This document shows, one piece after another, positions 18,748 through 27,856 of a stretch of DNA of 64,000 nucleotides (the stretch's first letter is position 1; each line of letters begins with the position of its first letter). The notes beneath the pieces are model-generated. The model did not search any database and had not been told where the DNA came from. It was given only the letters and a program-made list of their open reading frames with translations. The translations under genes were made by a program, and so were the position numbers. This stretch comes from Crocinitomicaceae bacterium (GTDB lineage Bacteria; Bacteroidota; Bacteroidia; Flavobacteriales_D; Crocinitomicaceae). The stretch covers positions 186,001 to 250,000 of the forward strand of contig JAQVCM010000002.1 of the NCBI GenBank assembly GCA_028689775.1, in the 5' to 3' direction.

Positions 18748-20520
18748 ATGAAGTTTAAACAATCTTTTTCTTCTTACACTGGAATTGTCATTTTTGGGTT
18801 TATTTTGATTTTAGTTTTTTCAGATATTCCGCTCAAGGTATTGTCTTGGGATACGATGGGATATCAGGTTTACTGGACTCAAATCTTAGTCCATCATGAC
18901 ATCAACATTTCCAATTTAGATTTTTATCAGCACATCAAAGATACTTATCAAACAAGCGATACACTGTATCAATTTGTTTCTACTGCCGATGGAAATTTCA
19001 TCACCAGATATCCCTTGGGTTGGGCGATTCTAGACGCTCCTTTCATTTTATTGGGACATCTTTATGCGCTTATTTCGGGCTTCCCAATCGATGGTTTTTC
19101 GAAACCGTATCAAATTGCAGCACTTTGTGGCAGTTTGTTTTACACTGGATTAGGTATTTATTGGTTTCGAAAAGTACTGGTACATTTCTTTTCTGATAAA
19201 TGGACTGCGATTATTTTAATTGCTGTTTTGTTGGGAACCAATTATTTGAATATAAACTACATGACACTCGGATTGGTACACGTTTACCTTTTCACATTGT
19301 ATGCAGGATTACTGCTTCAAACCATTCGATTTCATCAAAATTACCGTTTAAAAAATGCACTTTTAATTGGTGTTTTTATCGGATTGATGATTGCGACCAG
19401 ACCAACAGAAATTGTCGCCATCTTCATTCCCTTGTTGTGGGGCGTTGGTAGTTTTTCCGATTTCCGATTGCGAATCAAATTGATTTTTACCACCCAATTT
19501 AAGTTGTATTTAGCAGCTGCTTTGCTTGCCTTTTCATGTGTTTTTCCGCAATTAATCTATTGGAAATTGACCACAGGTTCTTGGGTTTTCTACTCGTATG
19601 TCAATGGCGGAGAAGGCTTGGATTTGTTGTCGCCACATACAAGGAATTTCTTATTGAGTTTCCGAAAAGGATGGTGGCTTTACACGCCGATGATGTTTTT
19701 TGCAACGCTTGGTTTTTATCAGATATATCAAAAGCAAAAATCTATTTTTTGGGCACTGTTTAGCTATTTTATTTTTAATCTGTACTTAGTTTCCTCGTGG
19801 ACTACGTGGTGGTATGCGAGCAGTTTTTCGCAACGCGCGATTGAGCAATCCTATCCAATTATGGGAATTGCACTCGGTTTTTTCTTCGTTTATCAAGTCA
19901 AATGGAGGAAACTGATTTTGATTTTGGCTTCTGTTTTTCTATTTTTAAATCTATTTCAGACCTACCAATATCACGTTCAGATTTTACCAGATGATCGAAT
20001 TACGAAAGCGTATTACGTATCTGTTTTCGGACAAGTGAAAGGTCCATCCAAAGAGCAGTTGAAACTCTTGTTGATTGATAGAAATCAAACTGTTTTTAAA
20101 AATCAAGAGGAATATGTGAAGGTAAAAACGATACGCTATCAAGGAGAAAAGCCTTTGATGATGAGTCAGCAGGGAAGCACATACTCCCAAAATATTCGAA
20201 TTCCATACCATCAATTGACATCCAAAGACCATGCTTGGATTCGAGGATATGGAATTTTAGAAGCTCAAAAAATACCTCAAAACGCAAGTCTACATTTTAC
20301 GATGGCGATGTTGCATCAAGACAATCCATACATGTGGCATGCCATTTCCATGCGGAATGAAAACCAAGTCAAATTTAAAAAAGACACCTTGATTTTTGAT
20401 TACTTGACACCTGAAATTCGAACCAACAACGATGAACTTTCGGTTGGTTTTTGGCATCAAGATGGTGATTCTGTCTTGTTACACGATTTTTACATCGAAG
20501 TTTGGGAACCCAAAAAGTGA
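18748..20520 (+). CDS. Polytopic membrane protein, probable GT-C-fold glycosyltransferase
   Basis: A 590-aa inner-membrane protein with roughly ten membrane segments in the first 420 residues and a soluble C-terminal domain. An acidic residue in the first outer loop (LSWDTMGYQVYW) after the first membrane segment and the general layout resemble GT-C glycosyltransferases that use polyprenyl-phosphate sugars. An arginine-rich loop (GLMIATRPTEIVAI) is also typical. The C-terminal ~150 residues form a beta-rich region (SLHFTMAMLHQDNPYMWHA). The GT2 dolichol-phosphate-mannose-synthase-like protein downstream could make its lipid-linked donor. It interrupts the scoA-scoB pair. Substrate unknown. 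Confidence 0.65.
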   Translation: MKFKQSFSSYTGIVIFGFILILVFSDIPLKVLSWDTMGYQVYWTQILVHHDINISNLDFYQHIKDTYQTSDTLYQFVSTADGNFITRYPLGWAILDAPFILLGHLYALISGFPIDGFSKPYQIAALCGSLFYTGLGIYWFRKVLVHFFSDKWTAIILIAVLLGTNYLNINYMTLGLVHVYLFTLYAGLLLQTIRFHQNYRLKNALLIGVFIGLMIATRPTEIVAIFIPLLWGVGSFSDFRLRIKLIFTTQFKLYLAAALLAFSCVFPQLIYWKLTTGSWVFYSYVNGGEGLDLLSPHTRNFLLSFRKGWWLYTPMMFFATLGFYQIYQKQKSIFWALFSYFIFNLYLVSSWTTWWYASSFSQRAIEQSYPIMGIALGFFFVYQVKWRKLILILASVFLFLNLFQTYQYHVQILPDDRITKAYYVSVFGQVKGPSKEQLKLLLIDRNQTVFKNQEEYVKVKTIRYQGEKPLMMSQQGSTYSQNIRIPYHQLTSKDHAWIRGYGILEAQKIPQNASLHFTMAMLHQDNPYMWHAISMRNENQVKFKKDTLIFDYLTPEIRTNNDELSVGFWHQDGDSVLLHDFYIEVWEPKK

Positions 20521-20680
20521 CAATATCATTAAGAGATGAGGTATTTTAGTTCTTTGTCTGAATTCGTTTTAAATAACAATTTATCTTGTTCATTTCTTCA
20601 GATACTTTCTACAATATTCAAAAAACAATTTGGTATAAAATACTATCTTTACATTTTGTAGCAAATAAATATTTTCAGTT

Positions 20681-21343
20681 ATGGCATTAGACAAAATAGG
20701 CATCGCAAAACGTATCGCACAAGAATTGCAAGACGGTTGGTATGTGAATTTAGGTATCGGAATTCCGACCTTGGTTGCCAACTACATTCCAAAAGGGATC
20801 GAAGTAGAATTTCAATCCGAAAATGGAATTTTGGGTATGGGACCTTTTCCTTTTGAAGGAGAAGAAGATGCAGACTTAATCAACGCTGGAAAACAAACGA
20901 TTACCGCTACAAAAGGTGCTGCTTTTTTTGATTCTGCCATGTCATTTGCGATGATTCGCGGAAGACACGTACAATTGACCGTTTTAGGCGCGATGGAAGT
21001 TTCACAAAATGGAGACATTGCGAGCTGGAAAATTCCAGGTAAAATGGTGAAAGGAATGGGTGGCGCAATGGATTTAGTTGCATCTGCCGAAAACATCATT
21101 GTTGCCATGATGCACTCCAATAAAGCTGGTGAATCTAAACTTTTAAAAACGTGTTCATTACCGTTAACGGGTGTGAATTGTATTAAAAAGATTGTAACCG
21201 AATTAGCTGTATTGGAAATCATAGACGGCAAATTTCATTTGATTGAACGCGCTCCGGGAGTTTCTGTAGAAGAAATAATCTCTAAGACAGAGGGCGATTT
21301 AGTCGTTCCAGATTTTGTTCCTGAAATGAGTTTTGAAGATTGA
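20681..21343 (+). CDS. scoB: 3-oxoacid CoA-transferase subunit B
   Basis: Beta subunit partner of ScoA, 220 aa. It carries the catalytic-glutamate signature SENGILGMGP, where Glu forms the covalent CoA thioester, plus NLGIGIPTLVANY and the FFDSAMSFAMIRGRHV segment. All match complete family members. It has its own upstream region with TATCTTTACATTTTG, which could supply a -7 element about 20 nt before the ATG, in line with independent transcription from scoA. Confidence 0.95.
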   Translation: MALDKIGIAKRIAQELQDGWYVNLGIGIPTLVANYIPKGIEVEFQSENGILGMGPFPFEGEEDADLINAGKQTITATKGAAFFDSAMSFAMIRGRHVQLTVLGAMEVSQNGDIASWKIPGKMVKGMGGAMDLVASAENIIVAMMHSNKAGESKLLKTCSLPLTGVNCIKKIVTELAVLEIIDGKFHLIERAPGVSVEEIISKTEGDLVVPDFVPEMSFED

Positions 21344-21437
21344 AATTTGCCATTATCAAATAAAACCAAGTATTTAAAGTTAATAAACAAAAAGGAAATC
21401 AGCATGCTAGCGCTTTTGATTTCGAACACATAAGTCA

Positions 21438-22154
21438 ATGATAAAAAAGTTATCTATTCTAATTCCAGCGTACAACGAAGGAAGAACCATTCACCTTATT
21501 CTAGATCGAGTTAGAAAAGTAGAGTTGATCCAGGGAATTGAAAAAGAATTAATCATTGTCAACGATTGCTCTAGTGACGATACTGTTGCCAAAATCCAAG
21601 ACTACATGCGTTCTTATCCTGAATTTAACATTCAATTGTTTTCCCAAGATCGAAATCAAGGAAAAGGAGCTGCCATCACCCGTGCGATAAAAGAATGTTC
21701 TGGCGATTATTTGATTGTTCAAGATGCGGATTTAGAATACGATCCAGAAGAGTATAATTTGCTTTTAAAACCTGTGTTTATGGATAATGCGGATGTCGTT
21801 TACGGATCACGGTTTGTTGGACATCATCCACACCGAATTTTATTTTTCTGGCATTCCATTGGAAATAAGTTTTTAACAGGCTTGTCCAACATCATGACGA
21901 ACCTCAATTTAACCGACATGGAAACGTGCTACAAATTGATTCGTTCTTCGATCGCGAAAGGAATTGAAATCAAGGAAAATCGCTTCGGAATTGAACCTGA
22001 AATTACCGCCAAATTAGCAAAGATTCCAAAAATTAGAATCTACGAAGTAGGAATTTCATATTACGGAAGAACCTACGAAGAAGGAAAAAAAATAGGCTGG
22101 AAAGATGGTTTCCGTGCCATTTGGTGTATTTTTAAATACCGTTTTTTTAAATAA
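21438..22154 (+). CDS. Family 2 glycosyltransferase (dolichol-phosphate mannosyltransferase-like)
   Basis: A 238-aa soluble GT-A-fold enzyme. The N-terminal LSILIPAYNEGRTI, the nucleotide-binding VNDCSSDDT and the metal-binding VQDADLEYDP are the classic GT2 motifs. The acceptor half includes YGSRF and the GxEPEITAKL-type segment (here FGIEPEITAKLAKI). No C-terminal membrane hairpin is present, so it would be a peripheral enzyme that loads a sugar onto polyprenyl phosphate. The nearby GT-C-like membrane protein is a plausible user of that product. Confidence 0.88.
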   Translation: MIKKLSILIPAYNEGRTIHLILDRVRKVELIQGIEKELIIVNDCSSDDTVAKIQDYMRSYPEFNIQLFSQDRNQGKGAAITRAIKECSGDYLIVQDADLEYDPEEYNLLLKPVFMDNADVVYGSRFVGHHPHRILFFWHSIGNKFLTGLSNIMTNLNLTDMETCYKLIRSSIAKGIEIKENRFGIEPEITAKLAKIPKIRIYEVGISYYGRTYEEGKKIGWKDGFRAIWCIFKYRFFK

Positions 22155-22178
22155 AAATTTAGGCATAGCTAATTTGAT

Positions 22179-22186
22179 TAATTTTG
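22179..22186 (+). promoter_or_regulatory. -7 box for pgk
   Basis: TAATTTTG, full match to TAnnTTTG, 24 nt upstream of the pgk ATG. Confidence 0.55.
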
Positions 22187-22210
22187 CATTTTAATTCATA
22201 ATAATACCAC

Positions 22211-23404
22211 ATGACTGATTTTCATAACTACGACTTTAAAGGAAAAAGAGCTTTAATACGTGTTGACTTTAACGTTCCATTAGATAAAGAAACACTAGAA
22301 ATAACCGATGACACGAGAATTCGTGCGGCAATTCCAACCATTCAACGTGTATTGAAAAATGGCGGAAGTGTTGTTCTAATGTCTCACCTGGGACGACCAA
22401 AAGAAGGGTTTGAGGACAAATTCTCTTTGTCTCACATCGTTAAACGTACCAGCGATTTATTAGGAGTTCCAGTTAAATTTGCAACGGATTGTATTGGATC
22501 TGAAGCTGAAGAATTGAGTTCAACGTTGAAAGCAGGAGAAGTTTTATTACTAGAGAATTTGCGTTTCTACAAACAAGAAACTGCTGGAACTGAAAGTTTT
22601 GCTGAGTCCTTGGCAAAACATGGTGACGTGTATGTAAATGATGCTTTTGGAACTGCTCACCGTGCGCACGCAAGTACAACGGTTGTGGCTAAATTTTTCC
22701 CGAATGACAAAATGTTTGGATTGCTTTTAGAAGGCGAAATCAAAAGTGTCAATAAAGTATTGAATAGCACTGAAAAACCGTTGACAGCCATTGTTGGTGG
22801 CGCAAAAGTTTCTTCGAAAATCACCATTATTGAGCGTTTACTGGATAAGGTCGACAACTTAATTGTAGGTGGAGGAATGGCATATACCTTTGTGAAAGCG
22901 CAAGGCGGAAAAGTAGGAAACTCCTTGGTGGAAGACGATTGTCTTGACATTGCAAGAGCTGTAATTGCGAAAGCAAAAGCGAACAATGTGAACCTATACA
23001 TTCCGGTGGATACCGTTATTGCTGATAAGTTTGACAACGACGCACAACGAAAAGAAGTAAATATCAATGAAATTCCAGATGGTTGGATGGGATTGGATAC
23101 CGGGTCTCAAACCTCAAAAGATTGTAAAGAAATGATTTTAAAGTCAAAATTAATTCTGTGGAATGGTCCAATGGGTGTTTTTGAAATGGACAATTTTCAA
23201 GCTGGAACAAAAGACGTTGCCATGGCAATTGTTGAAGCAACTGAGAAAGGTGCTTTCTCTTTAATTGGTGGTGGTGACTCCGTTGCTGCGATTAATAAAT
23301 TTCATTTAGCAGACAAAGTAAGTTACGTTTCAACAGGAGGAGGAGCGATGCTTGAATACTTAGAAGGAAAAGAATTACCTGGAATCAAAGCGATTTTAGC
23401 GTAA
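22211..23404 (+). CDS. pgk: Phosphoglycerate kinase
   Basis: Glycolytic and gluconeogenic enzyme that interconverts 1,3-bisphosphoglycerate plus ADP and 3-phosphoglycerate plus ATP. 397 aa, full length. Motifs: [13 protein letters not shown] (substrate-binding N domain), [18 protein letters not shown], the hinge-side [21 protein letters not shown], and the nucleotide-loop GGGDSVAAI. Monocistronic, with its own promoter and a strong terminator. Confidence 0.98.
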   Translation: MTDFHNYDFKGKRALIRVDFNVPLDKETLEITDDTRIRAAIPTIQRVLKNGGSVVLMSHLGRPKEGFEDKFSLSHIVKRTSDLLGVPVKFATDCIGSEAEELSSTLKAGEVLLLENLRFYKQETAGTESFAESLAKHGDVYVNDAFGTAHRAHASTTVVAKFFPNDKMFGLLLEGEIKSVNKVLNSTEKPLTAIVGGAKVSSKITIIERLLDKVDNLIVGGGMAYTFVKAQGGKVGNSLVEDDCLDIARAVIAKAKANNVNLYIPVDTVIADKFDNDAQRKEVNINEIPDGWMGLDTGSQTSKDCKEMILKSKLILWNGPMGVFEMDNFQAGTKDVAMAIVEATEKGAFSLIGGGDSVAAINKFHLADKVSYVSTGGGAMLEYLEGKELPGIKAILA

Positions 23405-23431
23405 GATGGCATAAGATGATAGAAGTCTCTT

Positions 23432-23468
23432 AAAAACTCCATTCGTTTGGCACGAATGGAGTTTTTTT
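23432..23468 (+). terminator. Rho-independent terminator after pgk
   Basis: A perfect 14-bp stem AAAAACTCCATTCG / CGAATGGAGTTTTT with a 7-nt loop and T-tract. Confidence 0.92.
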
Positions 23469-23593
23469 GTTTAAAGATTTTTCTTGTATTCACTTGCCTT
23501 TAGAATGTCCTCCGGAAATGAATGATAAGCGACATTGGAGCTTGCTATTTATCTTGGACAAGCAAGGACGTAGGGATTCCGCAAGTAGTTATA
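23469..23593. other. Non-coding stretch between the pgk terminator and the inverted-repeat element
   Basis: No gene seen. It contains a short inverted repeat CTTGC...GCAAG separated by about 16 nt, and adjoins the inverted-repeat-bounded element to its right. Confidence 0.4.
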
Positions 23594-23802
23594 AACCTGA
23601 GTTCGATTATCCCATCGAATTTATATCGCTGATTATAAGATTATAATAAACTATTCAAAATCCTCTTGGTTCAGCTTTCCAATGAATGGCATTCTACTTC
23701 GTCATTTAAAATAAAAATAGTCCACTATTTTTTATTTAAAATTCCTCGTATTATACGCATTCATTGAAATATAAATCTCAATTTTACAATCGAACTCAGG
23801 TT
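23594..23802. mobile_element. MITE-like element bounded by 15-bp terminal inverted repeats (copy A)
   Basis: A 209-bp non-coding block that begins AACCTGAGTTCGATT and ends AATCGAACTCAGGTT, a perfect 15-bp terminal inverted repeat. Both sides are flanked by ATA, possibly a 3-bp target duplication. The first ~132 bp recur at 42770-42901 with about 90% identity by eye, and the joined ends recur at 46090-46123. Inside the left end TTCGAT/ATCGAA can form a small hairpin. No ORF is present, so any movement would need a transposase encoded elsewhere. It lies between convergent genes. Confidence 0.6.
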
Positions 23803-23807
23803 ATAAA

Positions 23808-23840
23808 AAAAGCCCTCTGAAATGAATTCAGAGGGCTTTT
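23808..23840 (-). terminator. Terminator of the PA-domain T9SS protein gene
   Basis: A perfect 13-bp stem AAAAGCCCTCTGA / TCAGAGGGCTTTT. The A-run at the left end gives a U-run for the minus-strand gene, whose stop codon is 20 bp away. Confidence 0.88.
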
Positions 23841-23859
23841 AATTTATTTAAACTCGAGA

Positions 23860-25560
23860 CTAGTTGATCGCAACGTTGATGTTACTTACAGTTCCGTCAT
23901 TCATTTGTAATTTGAAGATGTAAAGACCTGGTGTTAACTCAGAAGTGTTAACGCTAGCTTTACCTGCAGCATTTGTAGAAATTGCTTCTGTCATTACGAT
24001 TTTACCAGTAATGTCAGTTACAGTTAAGTTTGCATTTCCAACAAAACCAGCAACAACGATGTTTACGATGTCATTAGCAGGGTTAGGATATACTGAAGCT
24101 TGAACTGTTGTAGTTTCTAAAACACCTAATTCAGCAATTGGGAAAGTTTTGATTCCGATTGCAGCAATCGGAAGTCCAACGAAACCTAAACTCCAAGCAG
24201 CACCAATTTTCATTGGAGAATATGGGCTTTTGTATTCGTCTTCATTCATTTGGTATTTTGTATTGCTGTCATAACCTAAGAATACGTCTTGGTTAGAAGT
24301 TGTAATACAGAATAAATATTTCTGATCATCAACCAACGCAAATGGAACCATAAATTCTTGGTAAATAGTACTATCACCATAGTCTCCATCGTAGCTATAG
24401 GAAGCGAAAGCTGGTTCTCCAAAAAGGTTTTCGTCAATAGTTGCATCGTCAACGTTTACGAAAACATCATTCCATTCAATTGCTTGGATTCTGATTTCTT
24501 CACCTGTCATATCGCCTGGAGAATTTTGAGAAGCTCTGAAGTACATACCTTGAGCGCCTAATCTACTTGCATTTGCATCTTGGAAGAATACACATGTTTT
24601 GAATTCTCCGTCTGGAGTTGCTGGTTTAGAACCACCAGTTGAATTTGGAAATCCGTTTGCATCAACACTTCCTAATGAAACAATGTTGTCTGTAAATGTG
24701 AAATTAGTTACACGTTCGTTATCATCAGCTGATTCGTCAACGTTTTGACCTGTGATTTTATACGTGATTTTGTACTGACCTAAGGAGTAAGTAGCTTCAG
24801 AGAAATCAGGGAAAGTAACCATGATTGAATCTCCTGATGCTAAAGTAGCTGTAACAGTTTGATTTTCATTGTACAGTTCTGTTGTTCCACGTTGAACTTT
24901 TGCATTCACAACGAAGTTTGTTTGATCTGCAGTACCGTAGTTTCTAACTTTAGCAGCTAATTTTACGGAATATTCAGCCGCACTACCAGCTAATGCCAAC
25001 GGATAAGCTTGAGATTTTGCGTGTAAGTAATCACCAGAAGTCATTCCTAGGTCATTTACAAACAAACCGAATTTGTTTCCAATAAATGCATTCACAGTTT
25101 CATTTGCGTGAATTCTTTCATTGATTAGCGCACCAGTTTCTTTAGAAATCATAATCGTTGGAACCGTTACAGACATTCCTGAAACACCACCGCCGATTGG
25201 AATTGGTTCACCAATAGCATTGTTAACGATGATAACTGCGATCGCACCTGCATTTTGAGCAGCCAAAGCTTTCGCTCCAAACTCACAAGATCCACGGTAA
25301 ACCATTGCAATTTTTCCTGTCAATGATCCTGGTGTAAGCGGTGTACAAGCCAAAGTATCTGGACCAGCAATTGCGATATCTGCAAGTACTGAGTTTGCAG
25401 GAATATCTAAGTCTGCAACTCCCCAATCACTATTGATTCTAGCATACGTTAAATTATAACCGCTCGCAATTGAAGCCGGAGTATTTACTTTAAATACTAC
25501 TTGGGAATTAACACCAAAACCGAAAAGGGCGAGTGTTAATGTTAGTAATGTTTTTTTCAT
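23860..25560 (-). CDS. Secreted protein with PA domain and type IX secretion C-terminal sorting domain
   Basis: A 566-aa exported protein. Signal peptide MKKTLLTLTLALFGFGVNSQ is followed by a protease-associated (PA) domain at about residues 60-150, with GKIAMVYRGSCEFGAKALAAQ and IMISKETGALI. The middle region looks like a CARDB/Ig-type adhesive module (KVRNYGTADQTNFVVNAKV). The last ~80 residues are a Por/T9SS type A sorting domain: YPNPANDIVNI, VTDITGKIV, LTPGLYIFKL. Such proteins cross the outer membrane by T9SS and are usually attached to the surface or released. No protease active site is visible, so it is probably a binding protein; ligand unknown. Confidence 0.88.
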   Translation of the reverse strand: MKKTLLTLTLALFGFGVNSQVVFKVNTPASIASGYNLTYARINSDWGVADLDIPANSVLADIAIAGPDTLACTPLTPGSLTGKIAMVYRGSCEFGAKALAAQNAGAIAVIIVNNAIGEPIPIGGGVSGMSVTVPTIMISKETGALINERIHANETVNAFIGNKFGLFVNDLGMTSGDYLHAKSQAYPLALAGSAAEYSVKLAAKVRNYGTADQTNFVVNAKVQRGTTELYNENQTVTATLASGDSIMVTFPDFSEATYSLGQYKITYKITGQNVDESADDNERVTNFTFTDNIVSLGSVDANGFPNSTGGSKPATPDGEFKTCVFFQDANASRLGAQGMYFRASQNSPGDMTGEEIRIQAIEWNDVFVNVDDATIDENLFGEPAFASYSYDGDYGDSTIYQEFMVPFALVDDQKYLFCITTSNQDVFLGYDSNTKYQMNEDEYKSPYSPMKIGAAWSLGFVGLPIAAIGIKTFPIAELGVLETTTVQASVYPNPANDIVNIVVAGFVGNANLTVTDITGKIVMTEAISTNAAGKASVNTSELTPGLYIFKLQMNDGTVSNINVAIN

Positions 25561-25657
25561 ATTAATATAAGTTTGAGTTTATAAGGGTAAATATAAAACA
25601 TAAAATTAATAACTCATAGGAGAATCGTTTAATTTTAATTATTGATGATCAATTTAT

Positions 25658-26002
25658 CTATTGAAATAAATCGATAACGCGTTCAATTGGTCTGCCGATG
25701 GCGGCTTGATTTCCGTGAATAACAATTGGGCGCTCAATGAGAATTGGATGAGAAACCATGATATCAATCCATTCATCTTCTGAATGATGCTTATTTTCAA
25801 ATTTTTTAAAAGCGGGTTCATTCTTGCGAATCAGTTCAAATGCTGGTATGCTTAAAAGAGCGAGAATTTCTTTTAGTTCTGCTTTAGATGGCGTGTTTTC
25901 GAGGTAATTAATTATTTCAAAATCAGCAGTTAATTTTGACATTTCAGCGAGTACGGCACAACTTTTACTGCAACTTTGATTGTGATAGAGAATCGTTTTC
26001 AT
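25658..26002 (-). CDS. ArsC-family protein (arsenate reductase / Spx-like fold)
   Basis: A 114-aa thioredoxin-fold protein. The N-terminus KTILYHNQSCSKSCAVL corresponds to the ArsC pattern YHNPRCSKSRxxL, with the catalytic Cys kept but the following Arg position occupied by Cys. The C-terminal RPIVIHGNQAAIGRPIE matches the RPIVxxGxxAxIGRPxE motif of the family. In Bacteroidota such solitary ArsC-like genes are common and their substrate is often unproven, and no ars operon genes are nearby. I therefore give the family, not the reaction. Confidence 0.82.
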   Translation of the reverse strand: MKTILYHNQSCSKSCAVLAEMSKLTADFEIINYLENTPSKAELKEILALLSIPAFELIRKNEPAFKKFENKHHSEDEWIDIMVSHPILIERPIVIHGNQAAIGRPIERVIDLFQ

Positions 26003-26082
26003 ATACTAAAGTTTTAAAAGTGCTTTTAATGTCAACTCCTTTTTTCAAAGTCTTTGAACGAAAGTGAGAAAGTATCTCGGTC

Positions 26083-27168
26083 TTAACTTCCGTAGGTCAT
26101 TAAATAGGATTTCAAAAATTCATTCAATTCGCCATCCATAACTGCCTCTACGTTTCCGGTTTCATGTCCTGTTCTTACATCTTTCACTAATTTGTATGGA
26201 TGCATCACATAATTTCGGATTTGTGAACCCCATTCAATTTTCTTTTTGTTGGATTCAATCTCGTTTCTTTTTTCCATTCGAGCTCTGTATTCCAATTCAT
26301 ATAATTGAGATTTAAGCAATTGCATGGCTTTTTCCTTGTTTCCTAATTGCGAACGGGATTCAGAGTTTTCAATGACAATTCCGGTCGGGCCGTGCTTTAA
26401 TCGCACAGCAGTTTCTACTTTATTTACGTTTTGTCCACCAGCTCCACCAGAACGGAAGGTGTCAAAAGTAACATCAGCAGGATTTACGTGAATTTCAATG
26501 GTATCATCAATCAACGGATAGACATAAACGGAAGCAAAGGAAGTATGTCTTTTGGCATTGGAATCGAATGGTGAAATGCGTACCAAGCGGTGCACTCCAT
26601 TTTCTCCTTTGAGGTATCCGAATGCAAAATCTCCTTCAAATTCTATGGTAACTGTTTTAATTCCAGCAACATCTCCTTCTTGGAAGTTAAGTTCTTTTAG
26701 CTTGTAACCATTTTTAGTTCCCCACATCATGTACATGCGCATCAGCATCGAAGCCCAGTCGCAACTTTCTGTTCCACCAGCTCCAGAAGTAATTTGAAGA
26801 ATTGCTCCCAATTGATCTTCTTCGCCTGAAAGCATGTTTTTCAATTCCAGTTCATCTACATTTTTCAAAAGTGAGGTGTAACAGGCAACAACTTCACTTT
26901 CTTCAGACATTCCTTCTTTGTGGAATTCGATTAACACTTCTAGATCATCTAATTCTGATTTCAATTTATCGTACGTTTCGATCCAGAATTTTAGAGTTCG
27001 AGAAGCTTTCATGGAAATTTCAGCTGCTTTGGAGTCATTCCAAAACTCAGGATCTTGAGATTTTAAATCAGCTTCTTGTAATTGAATTCGTTTTTCGTCG
27101 ATTTTCAAATAAGCAGCGATTGCAAGTACCCGTGCTTTTACATCTTTCAGTTGATCTTGATTTACCAT
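26083..27168 (-). CDS. prfB: Peptide chain release factor 2 (no programmed frameshift)
   Basis: Class I release factor that reads UGA and UAA stop codons. 361 aa. The stop-codon recognition tripeptide SPF occurs in [16 protein letters not shown], and the peptidyl-tRNA hydrolysis motif GGQ occurs in [15 protein letters not shown] near residue 241. The N-terminus reads continuously through [12 protein letters not shown], the place where many bacteria have an in-frame UGA and a +1 shift (usually YL-stop-DY), so this gene has lost or never had the autoregulatory frameshift. A -7 box lies 6 nt before the ATG. Confidence 0.96.
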   Translation of the reverse strand: MVNQDQLKDVKARVLAIAAYLKIDEKRIQLQEADLKSQDPEFWNDSKAAEISMKASRTLKFWIETYDKLKSELDDLEVLIEFHKEGMSEESEVVACYTSLLKNVDELELKNMLSGEEDQLGAILQITSGAGGTESCDWASMLMRMYMMWGTKNGYKLKELNFQEGDVAGIKTVTIEFEGDFAFGYLKGENGVHRLVRISPFDSNAKRHTSFASVYVYPLIDDTIEIHVNPADVTFDTFRSGGAGGQNVNKVETAVRLKHGPTGIVIENSESRSQLGNKEKAMQLLKSQLYELEYRARMEKRNEIESNKKKIEWGSQIRNYVMHPYKLVKDVRTGHETGNVEAVMDGELNEFLKSYLMTYGS

Positions 27169-27174
27169 AGGCTA

Positions 27175-27182
27175 CAAATATA
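27175..27182 (-). promoter_or_regulatory. -7 box directly before prfB start
   Basis: The minus strand reads TATATTTG, ending 6 nt before the prfB ATG, which would place the first transcribed base at or near the start codon. Confidence 0.5.
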
Positions 27183-27364
27183 ATGTGAAATAGCCTTAAT
27201 TACTACCTTCTGAAAACAATAATGGAAAAAAATCGAGTTGGGATAGGTGGTTTTTAGCACGAATATATTCGTCAATTTCAATTGAAACAGCATCTGTTAT
27301 ATGATTGTTGTCAGAATTTATTGTTTTAAAACGGGCTTTCAATTTAACAATTGAAATAAAATGA

Positions 27365-27372
27365 TACATTTG
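27365..27372 (+). promoter_or_regulatory. -7 box for gcvH
   Basis: TACATTTG, 26 nt upstream of the gcvH ATG. Confidence 0.55.
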
Positions 27373-27398
27373 TAATTATCAATTAAAAGAATTTAAAA

Positions 27399-27776
27399 AT
27401 GAACATTCCAGCTGAATTAAAATATACGAAAGACCACGAATGGATTCGTATCGAAGGTAACATCGCAATTGTTGGTATCACAGACTTTGCACAAAGTGAA
27501 TTAGGAGATATCGTTTACGTTGAAGTAGAAACAGAAGACGAAGAATTGGATGCAGAAGAAATCTTCGGATCTGTAGAAGCTGTTAAAACAGTTTCAGATT
27601 TGTTCATGCCGCTTTCAGGTAAAATCATTGAGTTCAACACGGCTTTGGAATCAAATCCAGAAGCAGTAAACAAAGATGCTTATGGCGAAGGTTGGATGAT
27701 TAAAATAGAAATGAGTGATGAGTCACAAATTGAAAACCTTTTAACTGCTGAAGGATACCAAGCGTTAATCGGATAA
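27399..27776 (+). CDS. gcvH: Glycine cleavage system H protein
   Basis: Lipoyl carrier of the glycine cleavage complex; it shuttles the aminomethyl group between P, T and L proteins. 125 aa, normal. The lipoylation motif is GSVEAVKTVSDLFMP, with Lys63 at the lipoyl position by comparison with the usual ESVKAxSD. KYTKDHEWI at the N-terminus is also diagnostic. gcvP and gcvT are not in the window, as is common in Bacteroidota where the genes are scattered. Single gene with promoter and terminator. Confidence 0.97.
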   Translation: MNIPAELKYTKDHEWIRIEGNIAIVGITDFAQSELGDIVYVEVETEDEELDAEEIFGSVEAVKTVSDLFMPLSGKIIEFNTALESNPEAVNKDAYGEGWMIKIEMSDESQIENLLTAEGYQALIG

Positions 27777-27801
27777 TTAGTGATATTCATTTAAATACTT
27801 G

Positions 27802-27832
27802 AAAGGACTTGTTTTACAGGTCCTTTTTTTTA
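27802..27832 (+). terminator. Rho-independent terminator after gcvH
   Basis: Stem AAAGGACTTG / CAGGTCCTTT (one G-U pair), 5-nt loop, T9 tract. Confidence 0.85.
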
Positions 27833-27856
27833 TTCAAGATTTTAATCACTTTTTAA

